Source of the DNA: Quillaja saponaria
Taxonomy: Eukaryota > Streptophyta > Magnoliopsida > Fabales > Quillajaceae
Direction: 5' to 3'
DNA length: 64,000 bases
Assembly (NCBI GenBank): GCA_029379385.1
Contig: CM055609.1
Location: 310,001 to 374,000 of the forward strand
Shown: in pieces, positions 1 through 13,800 of the stretch
Position numbering within the stretch: the stretch's first letter is position 1
Layout: each line of letters starts with the position of its first letter
Notes under the pieces: model-generated
The model's database searches: none
Told to the model about the DNA's origin: nothing
What the model saw: the letters and a program-made list of their open reading frames with translations, nothing else
Program-made: the position numbers and the translations under genes

Positions 1-528
1 GCATTTTCTTGGAGCATATGAGATATGTTATTTGCTTCATTTGTGGGGCAGTGAATATATCCCAAGGATGTGGTGAGCTGGTGGATAATACGTATTGCAG
101 GTTTAGAAAGGAAGAAAAAGGGTAAATAATCTGGAAAAATGCTTTGGCATATTTGGTTGGAGCATAATGCTAGAATTTTCTCACTACATATTAGCGCCTC
201 TACTAATAGGATAAAGTAGTTTTTTGGGTTTCCCTTTGGTTCTATCCGGGGCTTTTGGGCTTGGGGAATCTGAATTGGACAACTGCAGATATGTTTAAAG
301 GACTGCCTTTGGTTGATAGTCAGCACAGCTGGACTGGAGAGCTTATTGTTTTAGTTGGGGATTGGCTTGTATGATTTTGTTTTTTTTTTTCTTCCCCATG
401 ATTAGTGTGATTCCTTCTTCTCCTTTTTGTACGCCCTTCTTTTCTTTATCTCAATATCATTTCTTCTTTAAGATGAAAGAAAAATCTGGACATCATTTGG
501 AAGATACTAACTCTCATTGAATGAACAG
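1..528 (+). other. Intron of the monosaccharide transporter gene
   Basis: T-rich sequence ending in an AG acceptor at 527-528, just before the exon that begins GEMALL. I see no coding sequence in it. The upstream exons are outside the window. Confidence 0.7.
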
Positions 529-1987
529 GTGAGATGGCTTTACTGGTTGAGGGTCTTGGTGTTGGGGGTGAAACATCTTTAGAGGAGTACATAATAGGTC
601 CAGCTAATGATCTTGCTGATGAAGAGGACCCATCTGCTGAAAAAGATCAAATTAAGTTATATGGGCCTGAACAAGGTCTATCCTGGGTTGCTAGACCTGT
701 CACTGGACAAAGTACCCTGGGCCTTGTGTCCAGGCATGGAAGCATAGCAAACCAAAGTGGCCTTGTGGATCCTCTTGTTACCCTCTTTGGTAGTGTCCAT
801 GAGAATCTCCCAGAATCAGGAAGCATGCGAAGCACCCTTTTTCCACACTTTGGGAGTATGTTCAGTGTTGGGGGAAATCAACCTAGAAATGAAGAGTGGG
901 ATGAGGAAAGTCTTGCCAGAGAGGGTGAGGATTATGCTTCTGATGCTGCTGCTGGTGATTCTGATGACAATTTGCAGAGTCCATTGATCTCGCGTCAAAC
1001 AACGAGCCTGGACAAAGACTTGCCTCCACCTGCTCATGGCAGCCTTTCAAGCATGAGGCATGGTAGTCTTATGCAAGGAAATACTGGAGAACCGGTTGGT
1101 AGCGCAGGGATTGGTGGTGGTTGGCAGTTGGCATGGAAATGGTCTGAAAAAGAAGGTCAAGATGGAAAGAAGGAAGTTAGTTTCAAAAGAATATATCTGC
1201 ACCAAGAGGGTGTTCCTGGATCTCGACGTGGGTCTTTAGGTTTCTCTTCCTGGTGGAGACGCCCCAGCAGACGGTGAGTTCATTCAGGCTGCTGCTTTGG
1301 TGAGTCAACCAGCTCTTTGTTCCAGGGAGCTTATGCATCAGCAGCCAGTTGGACCAGCTATGGTACACCCATCTGAAACTGCTGCAAAAGGGCCAAGTTG
1401 GCGTGATCTTTTAGAACCAGGCGTGAAGCATGCATTGATTGTAGGGGTGGGGATTCAAATACTTCAGCAGGTAATATCTACATAAAGCCTTCATTTTTCA
1501 TGTCTGTTTTATTTTCTTTGGTTGGAAATCTTTCAGCAATGTCATTCAGTTGGCCACTAAAACTTGTTCAAGTCCTTATACTGAAGCATTAACGGTATTC
1601 TCTTCTTGGTGTGGTTCTTTCCAGCTAATGTTGTTAGTTTATTCACTTAATGGACAAATATTGAACAGACAAGGTACAGAGCGTGATGTATTCCAGTGGC
1701 TTTTTATAATATGATGGTGCATATTCAGAGTTTAATTACTTTTGTGCATATGTAGATACATATGAATGATGTTTTCTCTGAGTCTTAATGGGTTTTCATT
1801 ATGTGTTTCTCTTTAAAGTTTGGTTGAAGAAGTTTAGTTGAGCATAAGACCTTCTCAAATAAAAACTCTTCCTCCTTCCCGCCCCCCCAACTTCTCTCCA
1901 AAAAAAAGAAGATAATATTCAAAATTTGTTGTGACCAATCTTGGTATTGTAATTAAGTACTGTTGTTGAGACGAATAAATATGTGAG

Positions 1988-2018
<31 letters not shown>

Positions 2019-3461
2019 TCTCCTTTCAGTAACTTCTCTTCTGACAAATGCAGTTTTCTGGTATCAATGGGGTTCTATACTATACACCTCAAATTCTTGA
2101 GGAGGCTGGTGTTGGATTTCTTCTTTCAAACTTGGGCCTTGGTGCATCCTCTGCTTCGTTTCTTATTAGTGCGGTGACAACCTTGTTGATGCTTCCTTGT
2201 ATAGCCGTTGCCATGAGGCTGATGGATATCTCGGGCCGAAGGTATTTATTTTCTTCTTTTTGAATCTTTTTTACCATGTTCTCTTGGCAACTTGGTTAAT
2301 TGAAAAGAAAAGAAAATTATTTTTGGACTATTGTTGGATTTTTTTAATTTTTTTTTCCTAGAGTACACTTTTTAAGTTCAGAAGATGTTCTTTATGTGGT
2401 TTATGAAATTATTATGATAGTTTGATTTTTAATCAGTAACAAACTAGGTTCACCTTGTTCATGCTGGTTCCAGTTATGGTGGAATATCTCTGAGATTTTC
2501 ACAATGAATTTGACTTGCCTCCCACATCAAAATATAAGATACATCAGTACAAATTCTCAACTAGTTTAAGCAAGTTGGCTCTTGATGAAAATCTGTCTCC
2601 TACCACTCTTGTTTTGAGTCCCCAGAAAGCTAATACAGTGTCAATGATTGTTGACCAATGACCATTGTATCTTGAAAATTCTGTTTTATTGGTGGAAGTC
2701 CTGCGACTCTTCGGGCTAGCTAATTTAATCATTCTTGTAACATAAAGAATATTTCAGAAAGCCCTTAAAAAACCGACTAGCAGATTTTCTGCATTATGTA
2801 GACTTGTTAATCGGGAACGTACATAAAAGTTTGGAGGTTGAGATGTAAATCCACTAGAAACTTGTAGATTATATAATTAATACCAGACTCCTTTGGCATC
2901 ATTGTTTTTTTTTGTGGAGTTAGTAACCGATTGTAATTCTGTCATTTCACATCTATTGCTTATCTTCCTCAATTTGGTTCGCCATACTGATAGTATTTGG
3001 CTTTCCCTCATTGCAGGACTTTGCTGCTCACTACAATCCCTGTCTTGATTGTATCTCTAGTCATTTTAGTTATTGGGAGTCTTGTGGATTTGGGCAGTAC
3101 TGTGAATGCATCAATCTCAACAGCTAGTGTTATTGTATACTTTTGTTGCTTTGTTATGGGGTTTGGACCAATCCCGAACATACTTTGTGCAGAGATCTTT
3201 CCAACTCGTGTCCGTGGCCTCTGCATTGCCATCTGTGCTCTCACCTTCTGGATTGGTGACATTATTGTTACCTACACTCTCCCAGTTATGCTCAAGTCTG
3301 TAGGCCTTGGTGGTGTTTTCGGTATGTATGCAGTTGTATGCCTTGTATCATGGGTGTTTGTCTTCTTGAAAGTTCCAGAAACCAAGGGCATGCCCCTTGA
3401 AGTGATAATCGAGTTTTTCTCTGTCGGTGCAAAGCAGGCTGAAGCTGCCAAGAACAACTGA
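529..3461 (+). CDS. Tonoplast monosaccharide transporter (MSSP/TMT type), 3' part, with a frameshift
   Basis: Exons 529-1470, 2054-2241 and 3017-3461 (stop TGA). The first begins in the motif GEMALLVEGLG, which follows the first six membrane helices in this family, so about 200 N-terminal residues lie upstream of the window. The family exchanges protons for glucose or fructose at the vacuolar membrane. Exon one encodes the long hydrophilic central loop typical of MSSP/TMT, with GLSWVARPVTGQSTLGLVSR and the acidic stretch that follows. Exons two and three give the second helix bundle, with FSGINGVLYYTPQILE, the sugar-porter signature around EIFPTRVRG and PETKGMPLEVI near the end. One extra G at about 1239-1240 shifts the frame within the conserved GSRRGSL segment. 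Read literally, the protein stops at 1275-1277; the correct frame resumes at once downstream and the rest is intact. Either a sequence error or a recently broken allele. Family call is firm. Confidence 0.93.
1987..2006. repeat. TA microsatellite in sugar transporter intron
   Basis: About ten TA units, followed by a T-rich tract leading to the acceptor at 2053. Confidence 0.85.
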
Positions 3462-5798
3462 CTCGGTTATTGATAAACTAAATTTTTGACTTGATTGCTG
3501 GTTTTGTTTGAATCGCTCCTTGTTTTGTTTCTTCTTTTCTAGAAGCTTGGTTTCTGTAGAGAAGGTTGATTTTTTTGTGTTCTCATTTGTCATACCTGAT
3601 ACACTTTCAAGTTTTACATTGTTCGTCTATATATATAAAAAAAAAATTTAAAAAAAAAGTCTTTGGGGAAAATTAAAATTAAGAATGACTTGGGTCCAGT
3701 CGGCTTTCGGCAGAGAGACAATGCGTGTACAATGAGAAACGAGAAGGATATCGGGCTGACTGAAAGTGTAGAATGCCTGCAATGCTTCCTTTTTATCTTT
3801 ATGCTATATTATTTATTTAGAAGTGAAAATGGGAGGAAAAGGAAAGAAAATGTGAAGAAGGAAAGTAGGAAAAATAGCTAAAGCATTGTTGTTCCAGGTT
3901 ATATACATCTTTGGTTGCTAGGCAAACAGAAAATGGAAACTCTGCAGGGAGAAGACATGAAACATACCATAAGCTATTGCAAAATAAACTACTTTGTGAA
4001 ATGCTAGTCTCTCGTGGCCCCAAAACAGAGAAAAAACGACACCATGAGTTAGCTTAAAGAAAAAAAAAAATGCAAAATCAGCCATTACAGTGGGATCATA
4101 ATCGTGTAGAAACCGGCTGGTAACACTGACCAGCAAGTCAGTAACCAATTCTAACTGGACTACTCTCAATTGCTGAATATCTGTGATTGGGCTCGAAATC
4201 ATTTGAATGCAGAGACGACGTCCATAATGAAGATTCCATGACATAGGAGGTATCAATATATGTAGTTTTGATCTGGAGTATTTTTCCGTGCTTCAAGTTG
4301 GTAAGGAATCTCTAGGCTTCTGAAACATTCCATCGAGCTTCCTTAACATCTGTATTCAAGAATTTTATGATGCAAAAAGGGGGACTACTTAAGGCCTTGA
4401 CATGGTGGGATATAGTCCATACTCCATAGATTTCTTTGCTATTGAACTTACAAAACAAAGAAAGAAAAAACAAACTTCTCAGTGATTAAAATATTAATCA
4501 ACAATCCAGTCACCACTTCTTATTCAACATCTATTTCACAAGAAGAAAGACAAGCAAAACCAGACTAGTTGTGTCTAAAATAATACATAATCAGCAGTAG
4601 AGTTCATCTAACAGAGCTATGAAAATGCTCACCACACACCCAATCAAGGTACTTGACAATTTTTAGTACCTTCAAATTTTCTTCCAAAAGCATTTCCTCC
4701 TTTGTCTAAAGTTCTTTCTATGCTGCCCATCACTGCAACCACTGCAGGAGCTGCTCAACTAATAAAACAAAACTTTGATAGCCAGCTACTCCAAGTACCG
4801 CAAAAGGAGTGCAGAGGGTTGCAACCTTTGAATTTGTTGAGATACTGTTAGTAATACAATCTTCATCTTTACATTTCAAATCAAGTTGGATGATAAAAAT
4901 TGTTATGCAGAGTTTCTACTTAAAAAAACTATCCTAGTTGCTGCAAATGCACACTGGGGTATCAGTTGAATAATTCATCTATTCAGCCATGTTTTGGAAC
5001 CTAGAAAGTTAAGCTTCAAGAGACCAAAACCAAATAGAAATCATATCTGACAAAAAATAAATGAAAATCAATATCAGTTAAGACAACGAAAGCTTCCTGC
5101 TATACTCAACAGTCAACATAGTATCCCGGAAGTTGTTTCAAGTAAAGATTTTATTGAAGTGCATTAGCAAAAAAAGGAGAAAATATTTAAATGAAGTGGT
5201 CATCAACAAGATTCAATAACTTCTAATTCATACCCTAAAGAACCTATGCTTCTAATCCTCAAAGTCTACAATAAAAGATTTAGAAGGTCCTAAACTTCAA
5301 GAGGCTCATAAACGAAATTGGATAATCCAAATCAAGATCAATAATCATGCTTAAGGTGAGAGTTCAGTTGACAGAGAAGTTTATATTTGGACAACTCCTT
5401 GAGCAACGAAAGCTGTGGGTAACAGGAAGGAAAGACCAACCAACATTGTTAAGTTCCTGGTGAAGATCCGTTTGTCAAAAAAGATTGTATTTGTTGTGCT
5501 TGCTACAAGTATGTGACTGTTCTTAATGTGCCCATATTTTAGGAAAGCTTCAGTAGTACAATAGATTTTGACCAAATACATGAAAGTTAAAGGTTCAGTT
5601 AATCTGATAGCAAGACCATACGAAATAAAGTCAAGCAAAGATTATGATGACTAAGAAGACCTACAAAACAAAAAGACGCATCACCAAGAGCTTTTGGCCA
5701 TGAATAAATATCAAGAGCATGGTCCTCATGTATCACTAGAAGATTAAGAAGAAGGTTATGATGACTTACAATACTGTAACACAGCCTGAAAGGACATT
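3462..5798. other. Spacer between two convergent genes
   Basis: This stretch holds the 3' flanks of the sugar transporter (+) and homoserine kinase (-). It has many short open frames but none has recognisable protein similarity or consistent coding character. I see no RNA gene or mobile element. Confidence 0.6.
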
Positions 5799-6917
5799 TC
5801 ATATTTTAATGCTACTAACAAGCCTAGCACCAACTCGATCAAGCTGCTTCACTGTTGCCGATGCCTGTAACTTACCCCCCTTTAAGAATGCCTCGACCAT
5901 CAGCTTCCCAATCTCCTTGCCTCTCTCCTCATTATCTGTCACTGCAACTGCAGTAGGGCCCGCTCCGCTGATGGTACATCCAAATGCACCGGCCTCCATG
6001 GCTGCTTTCTTCACCCCCTCCATTCCAGGTATCAATGGGGCCCGCCTTGGCTCAACTATCTTGTCGGACGACAATGCTTTCCCCAACCCCAACAGATCCC
6101 CTTGCAACACCGATGCTACCAGTGCCCCTGCTTGACTACAATTCCACACATGGTGTGACATGCCAATTTCAGCAGGCAATGCTGCCCGCATTTGCTTCGT
6201 GGGTGCCTCAAAATCTGGACTTACCAATACGAAAAACAACTGCTTGTCGTTGGGAAACTTCAACTGTATCAAATCCAAAGGCTCGTAGCTTCGGATCAAC
6301 ACAAAGCCCCCCATGATGGCCGGTGCCACATTGTCGGCATGATAACCGGAAACCTTCTCTTCCGATTTTAACCCAGCAAGAACCAACTCCTCGAACCCCA
6401 ACTTGTTGCCAAAAATCTCGTTGACTGCAACCGCTGCAGCTGCTGCGCTCGCAGCACTGGAGCCAAGCCCACTGCCTAGTGGCAAACCCTTTTCAAGCAT
6501 GAGAGACAGACCCACGGATCGAATCCCAAGCATCTTCATGACTTCGATGGCGGCGATCCCGGCGCAATTCCGAAGAGGATTTTTGCTCAGTTTTCCAACG
6601 TTGTTGCCCGAGATAGCGGAGATAGAAATCTCGCCCGGGTGGACATGAGGGTCGACGTTGAGGGCGACAAAGTCCCCCATCCCGTCCACGGCGCAACCGA
6701 GGAAATCAAAGCCAGGGCCGAGATTAGCAACGGTGGCGGGTGCAAAGGTTTTAACGGAGGAGTACAAGGGTGCGGGTTCACCAGTAATCAGCGAGGTTTT
6801 GGAGGGGAGAGAGAGGTTGCATCTCAATCCGAAGACGGGTTTGGGTGTGGAGGTGAAAAGGTTCGTTTGTAGTGGGATCGTGACGGATTTCGACGGAGAG
6901 AGGTAGCAGGTCGCCAT
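5799..6917 (-). CDS. HSK: Homoserine kinase, plastid form
   Basis: One uninterrupted frame of 372 residues. The enzyme phosphorylates homoserine to O-phosphohomoserine in the plastid, the branch point to threonine and methionine. Residues 1 to about 52 are rich in Ser, Thr and Leu and poor in acidic residues, as in a chloroplast transit peptide; the conserved enzyme begins near VKTFAPATVANLGPGFDFLG. The GHMP kinase ATP-binding motif PLGSGLGSSAASAAAA lies at about 146-161 and the C-terminal GHMP motif FGCTISGAGPTAVAV at about 313-327. Length and lack of introns match plant homoserine kinases. The ATG at 6917 is the first in frame and gives the expected transit peptide. The gene converges on the sugar transporter and is tandem with the GnT-I gene upstream. 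No lesion is seen. Confidence 0.97.
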   Translation of the reverse strand: MATCYLSPSKSVTIPLQTNLFTSTPKPVFGLRCNLSLPSKTSLITGEPAPLYSSVKTFAPATVANLGPGFDFLGCAVDGMGDFVALNVDPHVHPGEISISAISGNNVGKLSKNPLRNCAGIAAIEVMKMLGIRSVGLSLMLEKGLPLGSGLGSSAASAAAAAVAVNEIFGNKLGFEELVLAGLKSEEKVSGYHADNVAPAIMGGFVLIRSYEPLDLIQLKFPNDKQLFFVLVSPDFEAPTKQMRAALPAEIGMSHHVWNCSQAGALVASVLQGDLLGLGKALSSDKIVEPRRAPLIPGMEGVKKAAMEAGAFGCTISGAGPTAVAVTDNEERGKEIGKLMVEAFLKGGKLQASATVKQLDRVGARLVSSIKI

Positions 6918-7875
6918 TGAAACCGCGGTGCAAAGCAGAAAGAGTATCTGAAGGTTTCAACTGGAACGACCCGATCCGATACATTACTAATGAAACGGTG
7001 CGTAGCTCGTGTATTAATCTTCCTCGGATTTGGACCGATCCTGTTCGGAGAGAGAAGGCAGTTACTTTTCCTCCCCAAAACTGCATATAATTAAAAAAAG
7101 AAGAAAGAAAACCAAAGTTTGATTTTTCTGGACAGCTTTTTTCACTTTTAGTTGGCTTGAAAAAGTTTTATAATATTTACCCCATTAAAAGTTTCTGAGA
7201 TTTGGATTGCAATTTTGCTTATTGCTCTAATTAAGTTTGTCATTTGAACTTAAATGGTAAGATTTATTATTTCCACTTAAATTGTATGATTGTTTTTATA
7301 TAAAAAAAAGGCCAGTAATTATTGATACTAAAACACGTAAATCAATTAAGTAGTTTAAAAGTAGATTTAAATAATTGTAATCAATTTGATACATCTACAA
7401 CGATGTGCTTAACTCAAGAAAGCGTTAACGTAACAAAGAACACGACAATGGAATTATTCATATTGAGCTGGCGCATGGAAAAAATTACACTTTTCAGTGA
7501 CACGGGTGTGGCCGAATTACATTCACTAGTCAAACCTGAAACCAGGTATACTTGCATAGTCTTTTTACGAACTCAATTCAAAACAAATGCCCCATGCTGC
7601 ACCTCTACCTCTAGCTTTGATTGTGTTAGGTTACCGAATGACCCATGCGGTAGCCGCAGTTTTGGCTCAAGAAGCCCCATTGTAAGGTAAACATTTCGCC
7701 CTTCATCAAGCTCTTTACCAAGACTGCAGAATATCCACTCAGTTAAAAACATCTTGATGAAGCTGAAACTACTTACATCATCTTGAAAGGCACAAAAATT
7801 TAATCAACATGCCTTGAATAGAAATATAAAAAACAAATAAAATAAATTATGAATGCAAAATGACCTCATATGCCA
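6918..7875. other. Spacer between homoserine kinase and GnT-I genes
   Basis: Contains the upstream region of homoserine kinase and the 3' flank of GnT-I, both on the minus strand. A 122-codon open frame at 7322-7690 (+) has no recognisable domain and is probably chance. Nothing else is visible. Confidence 0.55.
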
Positions 7876-10800
7876 TTAAGCATCTTCAATCCCAAGCTGC
7901 TTGAGTGAATCTGGACCAAGAAGGAATATACGTCTTGGAGTTTGATAGCGGAAAACAACTACTCCTCTATAAGCTGCCCTTGGTACACCATCCTGTTTTG
8001 TGAATGAAATGCAACAGAAGAACCAATAAATAATAAAATTTATTGGTATAATCATTTTGAGTGGGTGATAAGCTGTTCTCTTCTATTTTTATCAAAAAGG
8101 CCAAAACACTGGAATAGTTTATGAAGAAAGACTAGTCATATGTATTATTTACCATGGCTTAAAGCCAATCACCGTGTTCGCAATGTATAGTCAAATCAAA
8201 GGAAGATAATTAACAAAATTAGTGAAATACCTTCCACTCTTCAAATATACCAAACTGGCGAGCAATGTATGCGAAGTCTGAATGGTCTTTGTAATTTATA
8301 CGCACATCCCCGTCTATATTGTATGCCTTCAGAACAGCATCAGATCCATGGACAGGTTTAGCTTTTTTAACAATGTCAGTGAAGTGCTTTGTATACTTAT
8401 CCTGGAAAGAGTGGTACACATAATTATTTACCACAACAATGAAGGCAGCTTCACTTCAATGAACTGAGATATATATGTACATTACCTCCATCAAATAACT
8501 CAAGTCCATTGACTTCCAATCAATCTTCCAAAGAAAACATGTAGTAGAAGATTAAGTCAAATATATAAGAAACGTTGTAAGACTTCAGGCAAAGAACTAC
8601 ATAGAGGACAAAAAGTACCTACCTCGACATCATTCAGCTTAATTGGCTCAAGGTATTGTCTAAAAAACTGCCCCAAGCTAGAACCCTGCAAGAAAAACAC
8701 AAGAATAGAAAGGGCATGACTAATTCACAAATATAAGAATGTGGAACACACAGCTTGATAAAGTGATTTCAGGGTCACAGTTTCCTAGTTGAGCAAGTGT
8801 AGAAACAAAAAGACTTTCATCCCAATTTCGAAGTAGCAAATAATTGTAGTCCAACATGCATTAAGTAATGCAATGCAGAAACATGTCAATTTCTAAGCTG
8901 AAATATAAATGATTGTTCAGCAATTTACGTCAATTGAGCTAGACAGTAAGGCTAATTACCCCCCCCCCCCCCCCCTCTTCCCCTTCCCCTAAAAAAAAAA
9001 AAAAAAAAACTACAGTAAGAGACCCTGGCATACTGATGAACACAAAATATCTGAACCAAAAACAGATAACTTACATGCTCACCAAAGTTATATGTTCTGC
9101 AGACTTCTGGACGAATAAATTGTCGACCTTTGTGGTTCTCCTTTAATCTTAACCAGTCATCCCAGTAAGTGAAAGTTTGTCAAAGAAAACTTTCCCATTC
9201 CCACAGATGTGTCAGAATAGAGTACTCAGATATGCGAGCTATAGGCATGTCAGACATGGACATAAAAATGCACTGAACCATAAAGGATATGCTTTTGGCC
9301 ATTTTGGTGATAACTCATCCCAAGTAGATCTAGCCAGCATCCATCCAAGTCCAGGAAAAAAGTCTGAGCGATAAAGTTCATCTGCAGATTACATCAGATA
9401 AAGAATTTAAGGATGACACTATTCTCCAACATGATCATCTTACTGTACAAGTTTGAGCCCTCAGATAAAAAATCCCATTGACTTCAGATGAGCTGAATAA
9501 CAACGATTATATAGAGAGGTGATAGGTGTCAATTGGGATACCAAACCCCCCTTCTGTCCCAGCAAGGAGAGACAGAGAGAAGAAGGTGAAGACAATATTC
9601 TGTGATCACTGGTAAATTGATTCAGATGACAGAGGAATACAAGCAATTGCACAGAGAGAGCAACAGATCAGAGCTGGAAAAACATGTTTAGAGAATGAGC
9701 TTGAAACTTGAAAGATATAAGAATGTTGATAGCGACATAAATCAAGATTGGGATGAAAACAGCATGCAACCACTTTATAAGAGTTTGGAAATAATACCCA
9801 CGTGTAACTTCAAGAAGCTGGAGCAAACAGTATATTTATTGAAATACATATTTTCTAAATTATTTTAATTAGTGAAGCTGTAAGTCTACATATCTTAAAA
9901 AATAATTCCTCAGTGTTAATTAGTAAAATCATAAGTCTACAGATTAAAAAAATATATACTGGGATTAAAATTTGCTATCTATCTTAGAATGAACAGTGCT
10001 CTCTTATTAAGCCTAATCTCTGTCCTACAGTCATAACTACACGGCCTTGCAATTTGCTATTAGCCTATTACATATAAACCCTTTATGTGGAAGAAAACTG
10101 AAGTAACTTACATGGATCATGTACAAACTGCTTTTGTCCATTGTCATTCCATGAGGAAACAGCCATAATAGACCTACAACGTTTTATACCAATTCAAAAT
10201 TACAGCTCCCATTTTTAGAAACATAAAATAGAGAACAAGATAGGAGACATAAACGACTGTATAGTTGTCAAAGACATACTTATCTTTGTCAAGGATAGCT
10301 GCCATAGCTCCAAAGTAATTAAAAAAATCAGGTGCTATTTCCATATCATCTGAGTTTGAAAAACAATTTGTCATCAACTTCCATTCTTTCTGCATACTTT
10401 GATAAAGGGAGGAAATAAGTTGTGTTAAGAAAATCCAGAGAATATCTAATATTACCTTCAAGAATGATTACTCGGCTGAAATTATGCTTGTAGAACAGTT
10501 CATCCAGTGCCCACTTGTAATGCCCTAATAAAGGGGATTATATAAATAAAAGAATCAAATCTTAAGTAAGCTATAAGAGTAGAGGAAACAAACTTACGTG
10601 CAATCTTGTAGTATGCAATCAGCTCCCCTGGTCTTTCTGTTTGAACTGGTTCATAATCCAGGTGCTACAACAAACTAATATCAGTAAGATGGACTGGCTA
10701 GTTCATTATGCTAAGCAATCTATCCTAGGAAATGTAACACAGAAATAACTTATAGCGGAACTTAGATTTCATTCACTTCCAACTATTTGCGAAACATAAA

Positions 10801-13800
10801 CAGAAATGCAAACTTTTTATGTGCATAAAACATTTCTATATTTTTACAGTTGCAGAACTTTAACTTGTATCCTACACCAATTTGTATACTCTGCAACTGA
10901 CTCTACCTTTCTTCCAGATGTATATAAAAGAAACGGGATTTGGTGCTAATGGAAAAGCAGAATACTGAACAGATTGCTTTTCATTAATCCAAAACTATGA
11001 TAAATGTTGCTCATCATCAGGACTTATGAACACATTACACTAAGCCATGAGAATACCAATCTCAAAACCAATAAAAAAAAGCATGCAAAAAGCCATCACC
11101 AGGAATGTATGCATGATTGGGGAGTGGGGTTTGCACTGTAAATCATTATTAGAAGGAATAATCAACTGTAGTAATGAATGCCTTCAAGGATTTTACCATC
11201 AAGAAGACTTTCTAGAGTTAGAAATAGCTGTAGCATTAAAGCCTAAACACATAAAAATTATGCTTGCAGAGCTATTATGAATCACAAACCATTACTATCA
11301 GCCAAATGAACAGGATCCTTGAAGCATCAAAACTATGGTTCAGAAAAAGAAACAACCACTACATAGAATATCTGACAGATGGTACAATGCTATTCTGGAA
11401 AAAATGAAACTAAGGTTCAAGGTAAATTCAACATCCAACTTTCTCTAGACCTATAATTTAAATATCTTAAGCGAATTGACCATAGAAATATGTAGAAGAC
11501 AAATTTTACACCATTCTGCAGTTCACAGAATGGCGGTAAATAAACTGCAGAACACCGTTGGTTGCTTTAGTTCATTAAGCATTCCAATATAGAGACAATT
11601 GTGGCATGAACTTGCATTGAACATATAACTGATATATAAAAATTGCTTAAAAGTAAGCAGATGCAAATACAGAAATATCACTCCAGTTTCCAGTTTCCAG
11701 TATCACCAGGCCACATAATGTTCTGTAAAATATGATTGATTTGGGCCCACAATAATGAGGATGCACAAGTGTTTTTGGACATCCATCAAGAAATATAATG
11801 CATGATACAAGTTAATGAACATGTAAAGTAAGAAAGCAAGCCCAACAGGGGTCTCAAAGTCCAGCATGCTAATATGCATACCTGCATATATGATAGCTGA
11901 TCATAGCTCAAAGCCTTACTTTTAACATCTGGATCTGATCCATCCTGAGATAAATTATATTCATCATCTTAGCTTTATACCGTCTTCTGTACACTCGCAA
12001 TTGAAAATGACCTTTTCAAAGCCAAGAAGGCAACCAGAACTTGTAACCAAGAAGTCAGTAAATGTCCAGTACCTGAGATACGAATAGTGGATACCTAGAA
12101 GCAACATGCCTTTGGTATCTGAGAAAAAAAATTGCCATAATGGGTCAGGAATTCAGTTGTATAGTTGAATTGAAAAAAATGCGACTAGAGTGCAGAAACA
12201 TGCTGAAATCAAGATACATACTTCAATACAGAATTAACAGTCCTCTCCAAGTAATCAGCACGATTACATGCCATGATGACCACAGCTGCCACAGGCACCT
12301 ACAAAATCAGCAAGAGTAATAGGTAATATGGTATAAGTAATGAACTTTAGGAAGAGAAATGAAATGTGGGAAGCGGTCTGCCAAGTTTTAGTTAAACCTG
12401 TACTTTGTCAATCAGTCTTTGCAAGCCTTTTCCTGAAATGTTTATAGAGACTGATAAGTTCCTTACCATGCATTAGAAAGCTACACATCATATTGCAATG
12501 GAATAAAAATAAAGGATATAATGTAACAAAATGGAGAGAGAACTCATTCTCTTGTAACAGTTGGTGAAAGCACAAAAAGATACATATCATCTTCTAACTT
12601 CTCTATCAAGCGATTTATGTAATGCATGTTCCAACAGATTGAACATCATAAGTGTATAATTTTGATTTATTTTATAAAATAAAAAAAACACAGTTTGAAC
12701 AATCTATATTACTAGTTCCAGAAATTTTCTGAGAAAATAATATGTAAACATTCGTATCCCGAAACATTATAAACAGTCTTACAAAGAAAGACTCAAAAGT
12801 CACTGTCTTTAGCAGACTTGTGGGGATTTGAAGAACATCAATTCTTCTGTCTATTGCCCTCAATAGAGATTAAATTGAAAACAGCACGACTTTCACATGT
12901 TATGTTAGAAAGGATGCAGACAACAACATGCAAAGAAAAGGAACGTTACTTATTATGAAAACTTACTTTCAAGATCTTCAACAAGAGCCTTCAGTTGTCC
13001 ACATTCTTGATCACGGCGCTTCCTTTCCTCTGAAATTGTAGGAGTCTCAGCGGAAAAAATGAAACAATATTCCTGTGGATTTTGTTTTGAGATATGCATA
13101 TATAGATTGTAGCGGACACATCACTTGAAATTTTTGGGCTGTTTATGGTCAACATAGTTGGTTTTAAAAGTGACAATGGATTTCAAAGTTCATGATAGGT
13201 TTAGTATAATAATATTGAGTGGCAAGAATATTCTTATTTTCAAATAGCTGAACGGTTAATATGAATTAAAAAAAGGAAGTTCCACGAAATTTCCAAGTCT
13301 GCAGTTCCCCTTTTTTTCCCTTTTGGTAGTAGAGAGCTTAAAGGAGAAAATGAACTCGGCTCTATATGCCCATTCGAATGAACATAGAATTTGAAAGTGA
13401 AAAGGTATGAGAAAATATAAATCACATTCATGTAACCCGGTGCAACAAAAGGCATAAAGTTTGGAGCTAAATTGATTTGGAAAATAAAAGAGAGCTTGAG
13501 ACATACATAAACAGTTAGCAAATAAATTATAACAAATGCTGAGTACATTTGTTAAGCCACGTTATATGTAATCTAGATGATAGCCATAGAAAACATTCCT
13601 TAAGTACAGTCTTTTCATTTAGCTCCTTCACTTAACTTAGAAGAAATAACAAAATCACAGCTTCAGGTAAGATATCACACCTTCTAGGGCCACAAGTTGC
13701 CCCTGCTGCAAGCTAATTTGATCAATTAGCAATCGCATTTGACTTGTACAGTGATTCTCTGCTTCAATCTGTCAAACAACGAATGTGGAATGATGTTGAC

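Noticed and set aside
7322..7690. Open frame of 122 codons (+) between HSK and GnT-I
   Set aside because: No domain or plausible start context, and located in the 3' flank of a gene on the other strand; probably chance.
13240..13548. Minus-strand open frame of 102 codons inside GnT-I
   Set aside because: It lies entirely in an intron between two well-supported exons and has no recognisable domain.
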